A program made the translations under genes and the position numbers. From the NCBI GenBank assembly GCA_008638375.1, contig CM018049.1, forward strand, positions 1,722,001-1,786,000: a stretch of 64,000 bases of DNA. Reading direction: 5' to 3'. This DNA comes from Nyssa sinensis (Eukaryota > Streptophyta > Magnoliopsida > Cornales > Nyssaceae). The stretch's first letter is position 1, and every line of letters begins with the position of its first letter. Below are positions 47,281 to 59,355 of the stretch, one piece after another. The notes under the pieces were generated by a model that was not told the DNA's origin, searched no databases, and saw only the letters and a list, made by a program, of their open reading frames with translations.

Positions 47281-48075
47281 ATAGAAGTCATTGTAAATTG
47301 GCCTCAACCAACTAACATCACAGAAGTCTGCAGTTTTATGGGATTAGCTGGCTATTACAGAAGATTTTTCAAGGACTTTTCTAAGATTGCCATACCAATC
47401 ATCCAACTGACTCAGAAGAACATCCCATTTGTGTGGACCGAAGAAAGAGAAAAAGGTTTCCAAGAACTAAAGAACCGTCTAGTGTCAGCTCCGATTCTAA
47501 CGGATACCAGATGGGACAAAAGGCTTTGTGATCTATAGTGACATATCATACAAAGGTTTAGGGTGTGTTCTAATGCAGAAAGGCAAAGTAGTGGCCTATG
47601 CCTCATGGAAATTGAGACTGCATAAGAAGAACTACCCCACTCATGATCTTTAACTCGTAGCTATTGTGTTTGCACTAAAGATATGGAGGCATTATCTTTA
47701 TGGAGCGACATGTGAGATTTTTACTGACCACAAGAGCCTCAAGTATCTGTTTACACAACAAGAGCTCAATATGCGACAGCAGCCGATGGATGGAATTGAT
47801 TAAAGACTATGAGCTTGACATACAGTCTCACCCAGGAAAGGCAAATGTGGTAGTAGATGCTCTCAGTAGAAAGTCATTAGGGACTTTTGCTTGCCTGTTG
47901 ACTACACAACGAGAATTACTAAAAGAGATGGAGATAATGGAGATAGAAGTGCTTTTGCCAGGCTCCGAGGCAATGCTTGCCAATGTGACGGTCGGACTGA
48001 CGATCATGGATAATGCTGATGCAGGAAAAAACCTAAAATTTATTGTCCGGGATAGGTTGTTATATTTTTGAGACA
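47281..48075 (+). pseudogene. RT end and RNase H, element C pol (continued)
   Basis: The reading resumes after A with [18 protein letters not shown] and [15 protein letters not shown], directly continuing the RT interrupted at 28702. RNase H follows: [53 protein letters not shown] and [14 protein letters not shown] frameshift near 47520, a stop near 47650 and another shift near 47785 break it. Before interruption this was part of one polyprotein with the RT at 27790-28702. Confidence 0.92.
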
Positions 48076-49410
48076 GAATTTATGTACCAGATGTGCTTAA
48101 GGTTAGAAAGGAAATCCTTAATGAGGCACATAAATTGAGGTTTTCTATACACCCAAGGAATACCAAGATGTACCACAATGTCCAGCGTATTTACTAGTGG
48201 TCAGGGATGAAGAGGGACATCGCTGAATACATAGCCCAATGTGTCAAGTGTTAGCAAGTCAAAGTCGAACATCAAAGACCCAGTGTACTATTACAACCGC
48301 TCCCAATACCTAAGTTGAAATGGGAGCATATCACTATGGACTTTATGTCAGAGTTGCCCGGGATATTGCAAGGGAATGAATCCATATGGGTGATTGTGGA
48401 CAAATTAACAGAGACAACTCATTTCCTTGCGACCAAGATGACTTAGACACTGGAGTGATTGGCAGCGCTCTATATCAAAGAGATTGTCCGATTAGATAGA
48501 GTTCCAGCTTTTATAGTGTCAAATCGAGACCCAAAATTTGTGTCATGATTTTGGAAAAAGTTTATAGAAAGCAATGGGCAGAGAACTCAGTCTCAGTACT
48601 GCCTACTGCCTAGAGACCGATGGAAAGTCTGAGAGGACAATTCAGACCCTAGAGGATATGCTACGTTTTTGTGTTATGGACTTCAATGGAAGCTGGGAGG
48701 AATAGCTACCGCTAGTGGAGTTTACATACATCAACAGCTATCAGTCCAACATTGGTATGGCATCATATGAGGCGCTATATGGAAAGAAGTGTCGATCTCC
48801 ATTATGTTGGACAGAGGTAGGAGAGAAGAAATTGTATGGCCTTGAGATAGTAGAGTAGACAACAGAAAAGGTCCAGTTATTTGGACAATGCTTGTTGGCA
48901 ACTCAAAGCCGCCAAAAGAGTTATGCCAATGTTCGAAGAAGAGAACTGGAATTCGAGGTGGGCAATTTTGTGTTTCTGAAAGTGTCACCTATGAAGGGCG
49001 TAACTGAGATTTGGAAAGAAAGGGAAGCTAGGACCTCGCTACATTAGACCATTTGAGGTCATAGGACGAGTCGGACCGGTGGTATACCGACTTGCCTTAC
49101 CATCAGAGTTGGTGCATGTGCACAATATCTTCCATGTTTCTATGCTGAGGAAGTACTTACACGATCCAGACCAAGTGGTTGAGCATGAGCCCTTGGATAT
49201 CTAAGCGAATCTGACTTATGTTGAATAACCAGTACAGATCTTGGACCGTCAGGAACAAGTTTTACTGAATAAGACTATTCCACTAGTGAAAGTGCTATCG
49301 AGGAACCATCAAATAAAGGAAGCCACTTAGGAGCGAGAAGATAAGATTTGCACCAAGTACCCACAACCTTTTACGTTACAAGGTACACTAAGTTTGGCGA
49401 CCAAACTTTC
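48076..49410 (+). pseudogene. Integrase with chromodomain-like tail, element C
   Basis: The zinc finger (HPRNTKMYH ... CVKC then a stop) lies near 48150-48250, the first catalytic Asp in HITMDF (about 48330-48347). The second catalytic position reads SNRDPKF (48519-48539): the Asp is Asn (48522-48524), so the enzyme would be dead even with an open frame. Many stops follow. A GPY/F-like RYIRPFEVIGRVGPVVYRL and HNIFHVSMLRKYL lie near 49040-49160. The tail with LSRNHQIKEAT and a stop before ERE ends near 49375, matching a chromodomain-like end as in A. It runs to the polypurine tract. Confidence 0.9.
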
Positions 49411-49412
49411 CT

Positions 49413-49424
49413 AAGAGGGGGAGA
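49413..49424 (+). promoter_or_regulatory. Polypurine tract of element C
   Basis: AAGAGGGGGAGA lies directly before the 3' LTR start TGTAATATCCCG. Confidence 0.93.
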
Positions 49425-50774
49425 TGTAATATCCCGACCCGATTAGGCAAAGTAATTTACTTTAATATCATTTGTATGAGATTAATTATATATTGAAGTG
49501 TTAGACATTTTCAAATTGGGACTAGTGGGCTGTACATGTGAATACTAGTACACGAAAAAAAATTGGGCAAATAAAAGCGATTACGACATAATTTCAAATT
49601 TGACAAGAAATAGCTTAATGCCAAACAAGGCATAAAGAATAAAAGATTTGAAAATGAGGCAAAGAGGTTGGCCATGGGATTTGATCCCTAAAGAAAATAA
49701 ACAAAGAAACTTAAAAAAAAAAAAAAAATTTAGCCACTTGGGCTGCTACCACATTTGTGCTATATAATGCATGAAAAATATATTTAAGCCTTAATAAGTA
49801 CCAAATTCTGAATACTCAAAATGAGGTGTCAGCACCCCATTGGGCCATATCCTCATTTAGTCAACAATACACAACACATTAGCTTATATATATATATATG
49901 TATATGTATATGTATATATGATGGCACATACATACAAAAGAAGACAAGTATAAGCTATATGAAAACTCACCTAAGCTATATATGCAAGGTGTATAAGCTA
50001 ACCGACTACATAAATATATAAATATACATATATATATATATATATATATATGACATATGTGTGTGTTGTGCACGCAAAAAAGAAGAAGGGGGATTAGATG
50101 TGTGTGTGTGTGTGTGTATACAGTTTGGGTCTATTAGAGAAAGAAAGTAAGATTGTGAAAGTAAGAGAAGAAGAAGAAGGAAAGGAAGGTTGTTGCAGAA
50201 GGAAAAATAAGGTTCAGAAGCTCAGTAGAAGCTTAACAAAATCTAAAGAGAGAGAGAGAGAAAACGAGAGAGAGCTTGCCATTGAAGGTAAGCTTGAAAT
50301 TATCAATTCTTTCTCTTTCTAGAATAACATGCCATATTTTATGCTTTATTGTATTTTAGAAATATGCATGTGTTAGAAATAGAAAATAGAGGAAAATTGC
50401 AAGAAAATGGAGGTAGAAAACCTAGAACCAAGAAACCCAAAAAAAAAAAAAAAGAAAGAAGGAAAGTTGGTTTTGTTTGAAACTCATTCAAACTTGGAAC
50501 CAATTGTAGAGTAAAAAATTATATGAAAATTGTGGTATTCTACAAGTTGAATGAGTCAAAATGGTCATGAAATAGTGGCTACAAAGCCATGAAATAGAAA
50601 AAGAAACAGTGGTCAGAAAATCATGGCTCGTCGGAGCAGCCACTGGTTTTCCCTATTTCGGCCAAAACCATTAACGGAACCCTAATTATGAGCTTAGGTA
50701 TGAGATCCTTGAAACAATTGGATTCGAGTCTCGTTGGGTTGATGCCGGAATTCCACCGAAAAAAGGTCACCTGG
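49425..50774 (+). repeat. 3' LTR of element C, 5' segment
   Basis: It starts TGTAATATCCCGACCC. It holds an antisense tRNA-like segment (49677-49748), (TA)n runs (49887-49900, 50030-50053), (GT)n (50098-50118), a GA-rich leader (50160-50280) and donor TTGAAG|GTAAGC at 50288. It is cut by D2 at 50775. Joined to the segments at 55154 and 63047 the LTR is about 3.5 kb. Confidence 0.9.
49674..49750 (-). other. tRNA-like segment, antisense in LTR C
   Basis: On the minus strand, TAGCAGCCCAAGTGG (49748-49734) is A-box-like and GGGATCAAATCCC (49689-49677) is B-box-like. An A16 run (49713-49728) lies between them. Confidence 0.55.
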
Positions 50775-51840
50775 TGTAATACCCCAAAATTTGACATGAT
50801 TTAGATTATATTCTGACCTAATAAAAGTAGGTTCAGTGACATTGATAATTTGGGATAACCCAAAATACTGTAAACCATGATTGGATTAATTATTCGAAAA
50901 TATAAAATTTATCCAGACCGCTGAAAATAATAAATGCTCGGGAAATTAATTAACCCAGCCGTTCGAGTGCCGAAACGGATAAATGGAATTGATACAGAAA
51001 AATTTATTATACGAATAAAATGAATAAAATATAAGACACGAACGGTGACTTAAAATTGGCAAAATAAATACTAATGATACCGAGTCCCGGTTTTATGCCA
51101 AATTGGACGGCGTTCCATAATTTAATATTTTGGAATGGAAATAGTATATATATATATATATATAAAAAATATATAGAAATTATATTTTATATAATTGTAA
51201 TAAAATGATCAAAGACACAAACTGTAAGAATATATGTAAAATATATGGAAATATATTTTATATATTAAAATAATAAAAGGAGAACCCAGAAGCTTCCATA
51301 TACGTATATGCGTGTGGGTAACGAATGAGAGAGAGAGGCTGTGTAGTGGGAAGTCTGATTGGGAAATCTGGAGAATTCCAGAACTTGTCCAACTGCCGTA
51401 TGTTTTTAGGAAGAGAAACCGATTGAGAAAAAGCAAAGAAGAAGCCTGAAGCTTCTAAAGCACGAAGAAGGGAAGCTCTGATTGTTGCACAGCGAACCAT
51501 TAACCAGAACAGAGCTTTTATTTTGTGATTTGTCCAGCAGTTGTCTCTCCTCTCTCAATCTCAGACCAGGCGTCATTGCGAGTTCGCGACATCGCTACTT
51601 TGCGACATCGTCGTTTCTCTCGGTCCTCAAGCAAAGACCCTCCTGGTCTGCGACTTCAGCAAGATTTCGTGAGCACCGTTGGTCGTTAAGTTGGACATCG
51701 AGGCTGAGGTCCCTACGGCTAAGTTGGTTCGACAGGTTATGATTGAGCAGATCGGATTAGCTGATCCATTCGTATCCTGTGTTGGAGATGATCGATGTGT
51801 GTATGTATTTATTTATGTATGTGTGTGTCTGTGTGTATAG

Positions 51841-52938
51841 CGGTGCAAGGGGGGACGGAAATGCAGTGATTTGTTGAATGGGTTTTGGCAATTTCTGGAG
51901 TAGTGTAATTGATGATGGGGATCTCTTCCATTTCTGCCATTTTATTGGGGCCATGTAGATGAGAAAACAGAGTATTATGCACGGTTGAGGGATTGCTACT
52001 GATTTATGAAGCAGGTAGGACGATGTGTGTGTGCTTGTGTAACGGTGCAGTGAATTGTAGCCGCGTATTGGTAAAGGGGAAATCTGTACATGACAGGAGA
52101 ATTCGATAACAAAGGAAGCTGATCGTTTTGGACTTGCAATTGATAGCAGCAGCAGCAGCAACAACTGTTTCAAGGGAGTGAAAAACAGGGTCTCATGGCG
52201 GACAGGTTTGTCCCTATCTCTTCTTTTCCATTTTGGTTGCTGAGAAAAAATGAAGGAAAGGGAAGCTAGAGTTTGAATTCAGAATTTGGGATTTCCATGT
52301 AAATTAGCGTTACTGTTATTGTCTGTTTTGTTGGTGAGAAGAGTGTAGTGGTGTATATATGTAAATATATTTGTGTGTGTGTAATGCAACGGTGCAAGGG
52401 GGGACAGAAATGCAGTGATTTGTTGAATGGGTTTTGGCAATTTCTGGAGTAGTGTAATTGATGATGGGGATCTCTTCCACTTCTGCCATTTTATTGGGGC
52501 CATGTAGATGAGAAAACAGAGGATTATGCACGGTTGAGGGATTGCTACTGATTTGCGAAGCAGGTAGGACAATGTGTGTGTGCTTGTGTAGCGGTGCAGT
52601 AAATTGTAGCCGTGTATTGGTAAAGGGGAAATCGGTACATGACAGGAGAATTCGATAACAAAGGAAGCTGATCGTTTTGGACTTGTGGTGGTGCAATTGA
52701 TAGCAGCAGCAACAACGTTCCAGGGAGTGAAAAACAGGGTCTCATGGCGGACAGGTTTGTCCCTATCTCTTCTTTTCCATTTTGGTTGCTAAGAAAAAAT
52801 GAAGGAAAGGGAAGCTAGAGTTTGAATTCAGAATTTGGGATTTCCATGTAAATTAGCGTTGCTGTTATTGTCTGTTTTGTTGGTGAGAAGAGTGTAGTGG
52901 TGTATATATGTAAATATATTTGTGTGTGTGTGATGCAA
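51841..52938. repeat. 549-bp tandem duplication in LTR D2
   Basis: CGGTGCAAGG begins at 51841 and 52390, and GGAAGCTAGA at 52261 and 52810, both 549 bp apart; the intervening sequence is nearly identical. A third partial start (GTGTGTGTGATGCAACGG) follows at about 52923. D1 lacks the duplication. Confidence 0.92.
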
Positions 52939-53725
52939 CGGTGCGGTAGAAATGGATGGAATAGAATAGTGGTTGCATTGCGATTTTTGAATCGTTATGG
53001 GAGAATTGTAGAAGTAGTAGCAGTGAAATACCTGCAGCTGTGTGACTGTTACAGTTTTGTGGTTTGGACAGTGTGTGGGTGTTACGGTTTTGGGTGATGG
53101 TTCAAGTGTGGATTGGGACATTGCGATTCAAGTTGGGGATATGTCAGACTTGTGGCTTGAATTGAGGAACTTGATGAAATTGGAGCAGATTAATAGAAGC
53201 AGCAGAGCTGCTGTCCAGCGATAGAGGTTGGGAACCTGTAACTGTCGGATGTTGTGATTTCTGTGATGAATTGAAGGAAGGAATTGATGTTGCTGATTTC
53301 TTCCATGATCTTGACATAGTTAATGTTCTATTGTTCATGAGATCAGCAAGATCTTGCAGGTCGGATTGCGAGCTGATGTTCCACATACAACTTGTGACAA
53401 GTTGTTGCTATGTCAGAATTTCCTGGTACATCAATAGAACTTTCATGATAGGAAGGGAAAGTTCTTCAATATCTGATGGATGGGATGATAAAGGGACAGA
53501 ATCTGTCAGGATCATCATCTGCTTGGGGGAAAAAGGTTGAAGAAGCTGATGAAACTGGATTTAAAATGGCTGGCCGACTCGATCAACCTGTTGGTGTATT
53601 TTCTTCAACTGCTGAACCGTGGACGGAAGATCAACCTCAAACTCTGGATGCACGAGAATTTGGTTCACGCTTGACTGCAAATTCTCCAAAGATTGGCTGT
53701 GAATAGAGATAAACGTAATATTCAG

Positions 53726-54645
53726 GTGAGTAACTCGGACTCCTGACTTGGTGTATATTTTTTGTACCACCTAAACTTGTATACTGTATTACTTTATATG
53801 CTGAACTGTTTTATACACTGTACTCTTTAATGCATATGTTTTAATGCATACTCATTACATGTGGCATGATCCTATTCCAACCTGTCTTTTAATATGTTCT
53901 GTTCTGATTCTGTTCGGGTCTACCCTGTTCTGTTGTACGCCGTTTGGAGTCTATTCTAATTCTGATTCGTTGTGTTGTGTCTTATTTGGGGCCCACCATG
54001 GGATTGAGTACATTAGTGGATGGATGGCTGGCTATGAGGCGTGGTGAACTCAGCATCCGCTCAATCCTGATCTGTTCCGCTCTGATACTGGGATAGCTGG
54101 TTATGAGGCGTGGTGAACTCAGAATCCCAGTATTCAGACATCTGTTAAATCCTATCTATTCTGCCCTGATATTAGGATAGCTGGTTATGAGGCATGGTGA
54201 ACTCAGAATCCTAGTACTTGGGCATCTAGTCCATGTTATCCTGTTCCATTCTGATCTAACCCCAGAGGGTGGATAGCTGGCTAAGAGGCGGGATGGCTGG
54301 TTATGAGGCGTGGGGAACTCAGGATCCCAGTACTCAGCATCCCACATTACTAGGGAAGGATCAGACATACTTGTTGATGCTCTTCTGATTGTTGATCTGT
54401 TCTGTTTGATCTGTCTGATCTGGTCAGTTCTAATTTGTTTTGTTTTGTTATGTTCTGATTTGTCTGACCAGTCTGTTCTGATATGATCTGTTTGAGCTGC
54501 ATTTGTTCTACATGAGCTACATTATTCTAATTGAGCTGCATTAGAGCATGCATGTACATATATGAACTGGTTTTGAACCCATGGCAGGAACTTATATTAC
54601 TCACTGAGCTTGTTTAAGCTCATTCCATTATTTAACATTTTTCAG
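53726..54645 (+). other. Candidate LTR intron 2, solo LTR D2
   Basis: Donor TTCAG|GTGAGTAAC at 53726; acceptor TTTAACATTTTTCAG|G ends at 54645, 920 bp, with the hairpin GAGCTTGTTTAAGCTC at 54606-54621. Both sites are identical to D1. Confidence 0.45.
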
Positions 54646-55449
54646 GTTGTATCTCCATTGGATTAGAAGGCACAAGGAGATGATACTAGTAGGCTGAGAG
54701 GCATTCCCAAGTGAGAATCTGATGGCAATAATATGTGGAGACTTAGGTTCTAATGGATTGATCATGGCTATTCAGGTGAGCGTGATGATATAGTTGAGTT
54801 TATTCGTATATAATAGATGAGTAGGGATATGGCTCATGGTAATGGTACTCTGGAGGAATTTGATATGCTCTGTGTTATATATCTGTTATGGATGTGCTCT
54901 GTGGTTAGAATTATTAGTTGTTTGGTTATAGACTTGCTCTGTGGTACATACTTATGTGGTATATAGTTGAGTTGCATTCCTGAGATAAAAATCTTTTAAA
55001 TTCCGTTGTTCTGACCCTACATTTGGAGTGCAATTCATTGTACGGTTCAGAAGATTGCCTTTGGTTGGTCGCATTGTTCGTGAAAAATCGGCAAAGCGGC
55101 TAACTGGCATCACAACTTTGGCATCCGCGTAGGGTGGGGTGCGGGATGTGACAACCGGCGTCGAAGAAAATGTCAGAGTTTCACCGGTGAAGAAGCACAG
55201 TAAGGGTTGGGTCCTTAGGAAGAACTTGGGTCGGGCCCTGACCCGAATATAAACGGATGGGATATAAATGATACTGCGTCATTTTGAAAGTATTGCTTTT
55301 AAGTTAAACCTGATTCAGGTCTATTTGGCAAATAGTTTAAGAAATCTAACTTAATAACCCAAGTTAGAATAGGGATAGACTATCCAGGTTTTAGGGACTT
55401 AACCACTCTTTGGTACTGGGAGAATCAGAAAATAAAGCGATACTGCGGC

Positions 55450-55533
55450 CAAAGGGTTTTGAACCTGAAACCTCCAACGCGTGTGAGACTTAAGTCTCAC
55501 ATGCTGTCCATTGTGCCACTAAGGCACTTTATT
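55450..55533 (-). other. tRNA-like segment class II, antisense in LTR C
   Basis: On the minus strand it starts GTGCCTTAGTGGCACAATGG, with A-box-like TGGCACAATGG, and has GGTTCAAAACC as B-box-like. It resembles the segment at 16204 in LTR F and sits at the same relative place, next to an AT-rich tract. Confidence 0.55.
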
Positions 55534-55968
55534 TAAAATGTTGCCTTAATATATATATATATATATATACACAATATAAAATAGTATAATTAATTAAATT
55601 AATTTAATTTGTAGAATATTCCCAGTGTCCAAATAAAATAAAAAAGACAATGTAACTTATTATTTTGGGTATTCTGAACTCAACGGCGAAATTCGTTTAG
55701 CCAAATAAAATATTTAAGATACTAATATATGAAATGGGCTATTTTTAGAACACGCTAAAATACCACAATGCTACCAAGAGGGAGAAAATAAACCCATAGG
55801 TTTAAAAACACATCATATGAAACTAAAGGATAGTTAATTCATAAATAAAATCAGGTTAAGTTTATATATGACAACAACTTAACAATATTTCTTGATTTAT
55901 AGGAATGTCAAAAGGGAAAGAAAAGGAGATTTGATTTCTTCTTGGATAGGAGGAAAGACGGTTTTGAG

Positions 55969-56943
55969 GTAAGTAAACCCGAACTCTAACATGTGGTAAT
56001 TCTTAGTCATGTCACAGTTTATTTCCTTGATGCTGCAAAATTTGTACTCTAATACAAGCCTGATATGTATTGACTCCACAATTTGATATTTGTTCTATCT
56101 TGTGGATAGTTGAGAATTTAATTACCAATATCCTAATATGATTATTTGCACATTTCTATATACCTTGCTTGGATATTGGAAAATTACTATGTTTCACACT
56201 GCTGAGAATTTGTTATTCCACAAATATGTACATCGCCTATAGATTTCTGATGATCATAATATTATTGTGACCAGGAATTATGATATGTCACAATGTCCAT
56301 CAGATGCTACGGATGATCTACGCGGGGTTATGCTAGTCATAATGCTCGTTCTACTAGTGGTTGTGATGAGCACAATGCACGATTTAGTCCATGGAGGACA
56401 GGACATGTTGTAGAGAGTTCGAGTGCTTTTGAGAACTTTTAAGGGTATGTCGGGCCCTGTACAGTGACAACATATATTCTGATAGTATCATATATCATTT
56501 ATTGATATTCTGATGATGCACTCTTGATCATCGATATGTTTTGCAAGCCTGTCTATACATATGTTTGATGATTTATTCCTTGGATTCTCATATGTCTTAT
56601 GAACCTATCCTTGGATTATCTGTTGTTGCATTATCTGATTAATGACATGCTTGTGACCTATCTTGTGATTTGTGGCAACATATTATTGCTTAGGCCAATC
56701 CCTATTATTGATTTGATTACTTTATCTTGGGATGTGCCTTTTGGACCTAAGGGTCATTTCTGATGATTCACATTTTTAGTGACTGACTATTGTAACATTG
56801 TATACCTTGATTTCTATTGTGATATCATATCCTTGTTGGTATTGTTCATACCTTTCTTTTGAACTAACCTTGACCCATGGCAGAGTAAGGGAGTTTACTT
56901 ACTGACCTAAGTTAGCTTATTCCAGTTATGTTATTCTTTTCAG
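55969..56943 (+). other. Candidate LTR intron 2, element C 3' LTR
   Basis: Donor TTGAG|GTAAGTAAAC; acceptor TATTCTTTTCAG|G. The inverted repeat before the acceptor is weaker here than in the other families. Confidence 0.4.
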
Positions 56944-58269
56944 GACAATAAATTATAGAAGGACCATTAAGCATACATATTGTGTCACATCCCGAACCCC
57001 ACCCTACGCGGATGTCGAGGACGTGATGCCAGTTAGCCAGCCACGCGACCAACCGAAGGCAATTTCTGAACTTTCTAGTGAATTGCACTCCGACTGTAGG
57101 GTCAGATGCAGCGGAATTTAAAACTTTTCTTTTTTTTTTCTTTTTATCACGGGAATGCAACTCATGTATCCACCGTAGGATATGTATCACACAGAGCAAG
57201 TCTAAAATCCAACAACTAACAACTCAACCTCAGAGCATATCTATAATTCGACATATAACAACAGAGCAGAACTATAATCTCTAGAGTACCATTTAAATCC
57301 ATGAGCCATATCTATATTCAGTACATATCAGTCAAGTACATCACTCACCTGATTAAATAGATTCAATCCTCAATAATCCAGTCTCCACAGATCAGTGCCA
57401 TCAGATCCAATAGATATCGTTCCTGAAAAATGTTAGGGAATGGGGTGAGCTTCGAAAAGCCCAATGAGTAACACAGGTTCCCTGTCATGGGTTTCAAACC
57501 ATTGTTGTTTGCAAAGCACAAGGGTAGTTCAGTTGTTTCTAAAATAGCAGTTTTATGAATCTACTTTAAATGCAGTTTCAGTAGAATAAAATAGAACTGA
57601 ACAAAATAAAACAATAGATCGGGACAGACAGAACATAACAGACCATATCAAGTATAACCGTACAGAACAGAACACAACAGGTTAGAACGGAGCAGATCCA
57701 AGCAGAGCAGGACATAACAATTCAGAACAGGATGAAGCAAAGCACAACAAATCAAAACAGAGCAGGTCAGAATGGAACGGGTCAGAATAAAACGGGTCGA
57801 AATAGAACAGGTCAGAACGGATCACAATAAAACATAATAGAACGGAACGGAACAAAACATAACAAGTCATAACCGAACAGAACGGAATAAGACTTGACAA
57901 ATCAGAGTAAAACAGAACGAAACATAACAGAACGGAGCGGAAACAATATGTCAACCAGAGATACAGGTATATCATCAACAAAACGGAACAAGACAAAACT
58001 GAGTGGAAACAGTATATCAATCAAGGATACAAGTATATCATCAACGGAACGAAACAAATCAATATCAATCAGGACGAGTCATATCGGAACTGAACATGAC
58101 GGAACAAAATGAAACAATATCAATCAGGACAAGTCATATCGGAACTGAACATGACGGAACAAAACGAAACAATACATCAATCAGATCAAGACATATCGGA
58201 ACTGAACATGTCGGAACAAAATGGAACAATACATCTATCAAAACAAGACATATCGGAATTGAACCGGAC

Positions 58270-58920
58270 GGAACAAACTGGTACAATATCAATCAAGACG
58301 GAACAGGACGGAACAGATCAGACATAACAAATCAGGACGGATCAGGACGGAACAGATCAAACATAACAAATCAGGACGGATCAGGACGGAACAGATCAGA
58401 CATAACAATCAGGACGGATCAGGACGGAACAGATCAAACATAACAAATCAGGACGGATCAGGACAGAACAGATCAGACATAACAATCAGGACGGATCAGG
58501 ACGGAACAGATCAGACATAACAAATCAGGACGGATCAGGACGGAACAGATCAGACATAACAAATCAGGACGGATCAGGACGGAACAGATCAGACATAACA
58601 AATCAGGACGGATCAGGACGGAACAGATCAGACATAACAATCAGGACGGATCAGGACGGAACAGATCAGACATAACAATCAGGACGGATCAGGACGGAAC
58701 AGATCAAACATAACAAATCAGGATGGATCAGGACGGAACAGATCAGACATAACAATCAGGACGGATCAGGACGGAACAGATCAAACATAACAAATCAGGA
58801 CGGAACAGATCAGACATAACAAATCAGGACGGATCAGGACGGAACAGATCAGACATAACAAATCAGGACGGATCAGATCAGACAGATCAAATCAGGACAG
58901 ATCAGGACGGAACAGATCAG
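58270..58920. repeat. 37-39-bp tandem array, about 16 copies
   Basis: Units like GGACGGATCAGGACGGAACAG followed by ATCAGACATAAC(A)AATCA run head to tail with few differences; the 39-bp form has one extra AA/A step against the 37-bp form. A related but shorter and less regular repeat (CAGATCAAACAGAACAGGT) continues to about 59180. Confidence 0.93.
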
Positions 58921-59229
58921 ACAGATCAAATGAAACAGGTCAGGACAAAACAGATCAAACAAAACAGGTCAGGACAAAACAGATCAAACAAAACAGGTCA
59001 GACAGATCAAACAGAACAGGTCAGACAGATCAACCACAACCGGTCAGACGGATCAAACAGAACAGGTCAGGACAGATCAAACAGAACGGGTCAGACAGAT
59101 CAACAGAACAGGTCAGGACAGATCAGACAGAACGGGTCAGACAAATCAACAGAACAGATCAGAACAGATTAGACATAACAGTTAGTTAAACACGTTCATT
59201 TGAAATGGTATTTAAAAAAAAGAGTACAG

Positions 59230-59355
59230 TTAAAACATCAGAGTAACAGAACAGATCAGTTAAGACATCAGAGTAACAGAACAGATCAGTTAAAACATCA
59301 GAGTAACAGAACAGATCAGTTAAAACATCAGAGTAACAGAACAGATCAGTAATGA
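59230..59355. repeat. 30-bp tandem repeat, four copies, in B-
   Basis: TCAGAGTAACAGAACAGATC followed by AGTTAAAACA recurs four times at 30-bp spacing. LTR A has two related copies in the opposite orientation (about 32350-32400). Confidence 0.88.

Larger units (their letters stand above)
50775..55153 (+). repeat. Solo LTR D2 (4379 bp)
   Basis: It starts TGTAATACCCCAAAATTT and ends GGGTGCGGGATGTGACA, closely matching D1 at both ends. The left flank reads ACCTGG and the right flank ACCGG: a target duplication ACCGG with a later T insertion on the left would explain this, but it is not a clean match. Inside are a 549-bp tandem duplication, an irregular repeat of about 86 bp (54070-54240), the candidate intron and the hairpin. 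It holds the uninterrupted counterpart of the E insertion site (about 54551). There is no coding sequence. Confidence 0.9.
55154..56982 (+). repeat. 3' LTR of element C, middle segment
   Basis: It resumes C after D2 and ends with TATTG (56978-56982), the first target copy of B-. It holds a class II tRNA-like segment (antisense), (AT)n (55550-55570), a module copy (about 55676), a 66-bp candidate exon (55903-55968, after GATTTATAG), donor GTAAGTAA (55969) and acceptor ATTCTTTTCAG|G ending 56943 (975 bp intron). The last part matches the C 5' LTR at 25530-25888. Confidence 0.9.

Noticed and set aside
58003..58443. 146-codon open frame on the + strand
   Set aside because: It is low-complexity translation of the 37-39-bp array in LTR B-.
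58270..58920. CRISPR-like regular repeat array
   Set aside because: Units are directly adjacent with no unique spacers, and the setting is a plant LTR; it is a tandem repeat.
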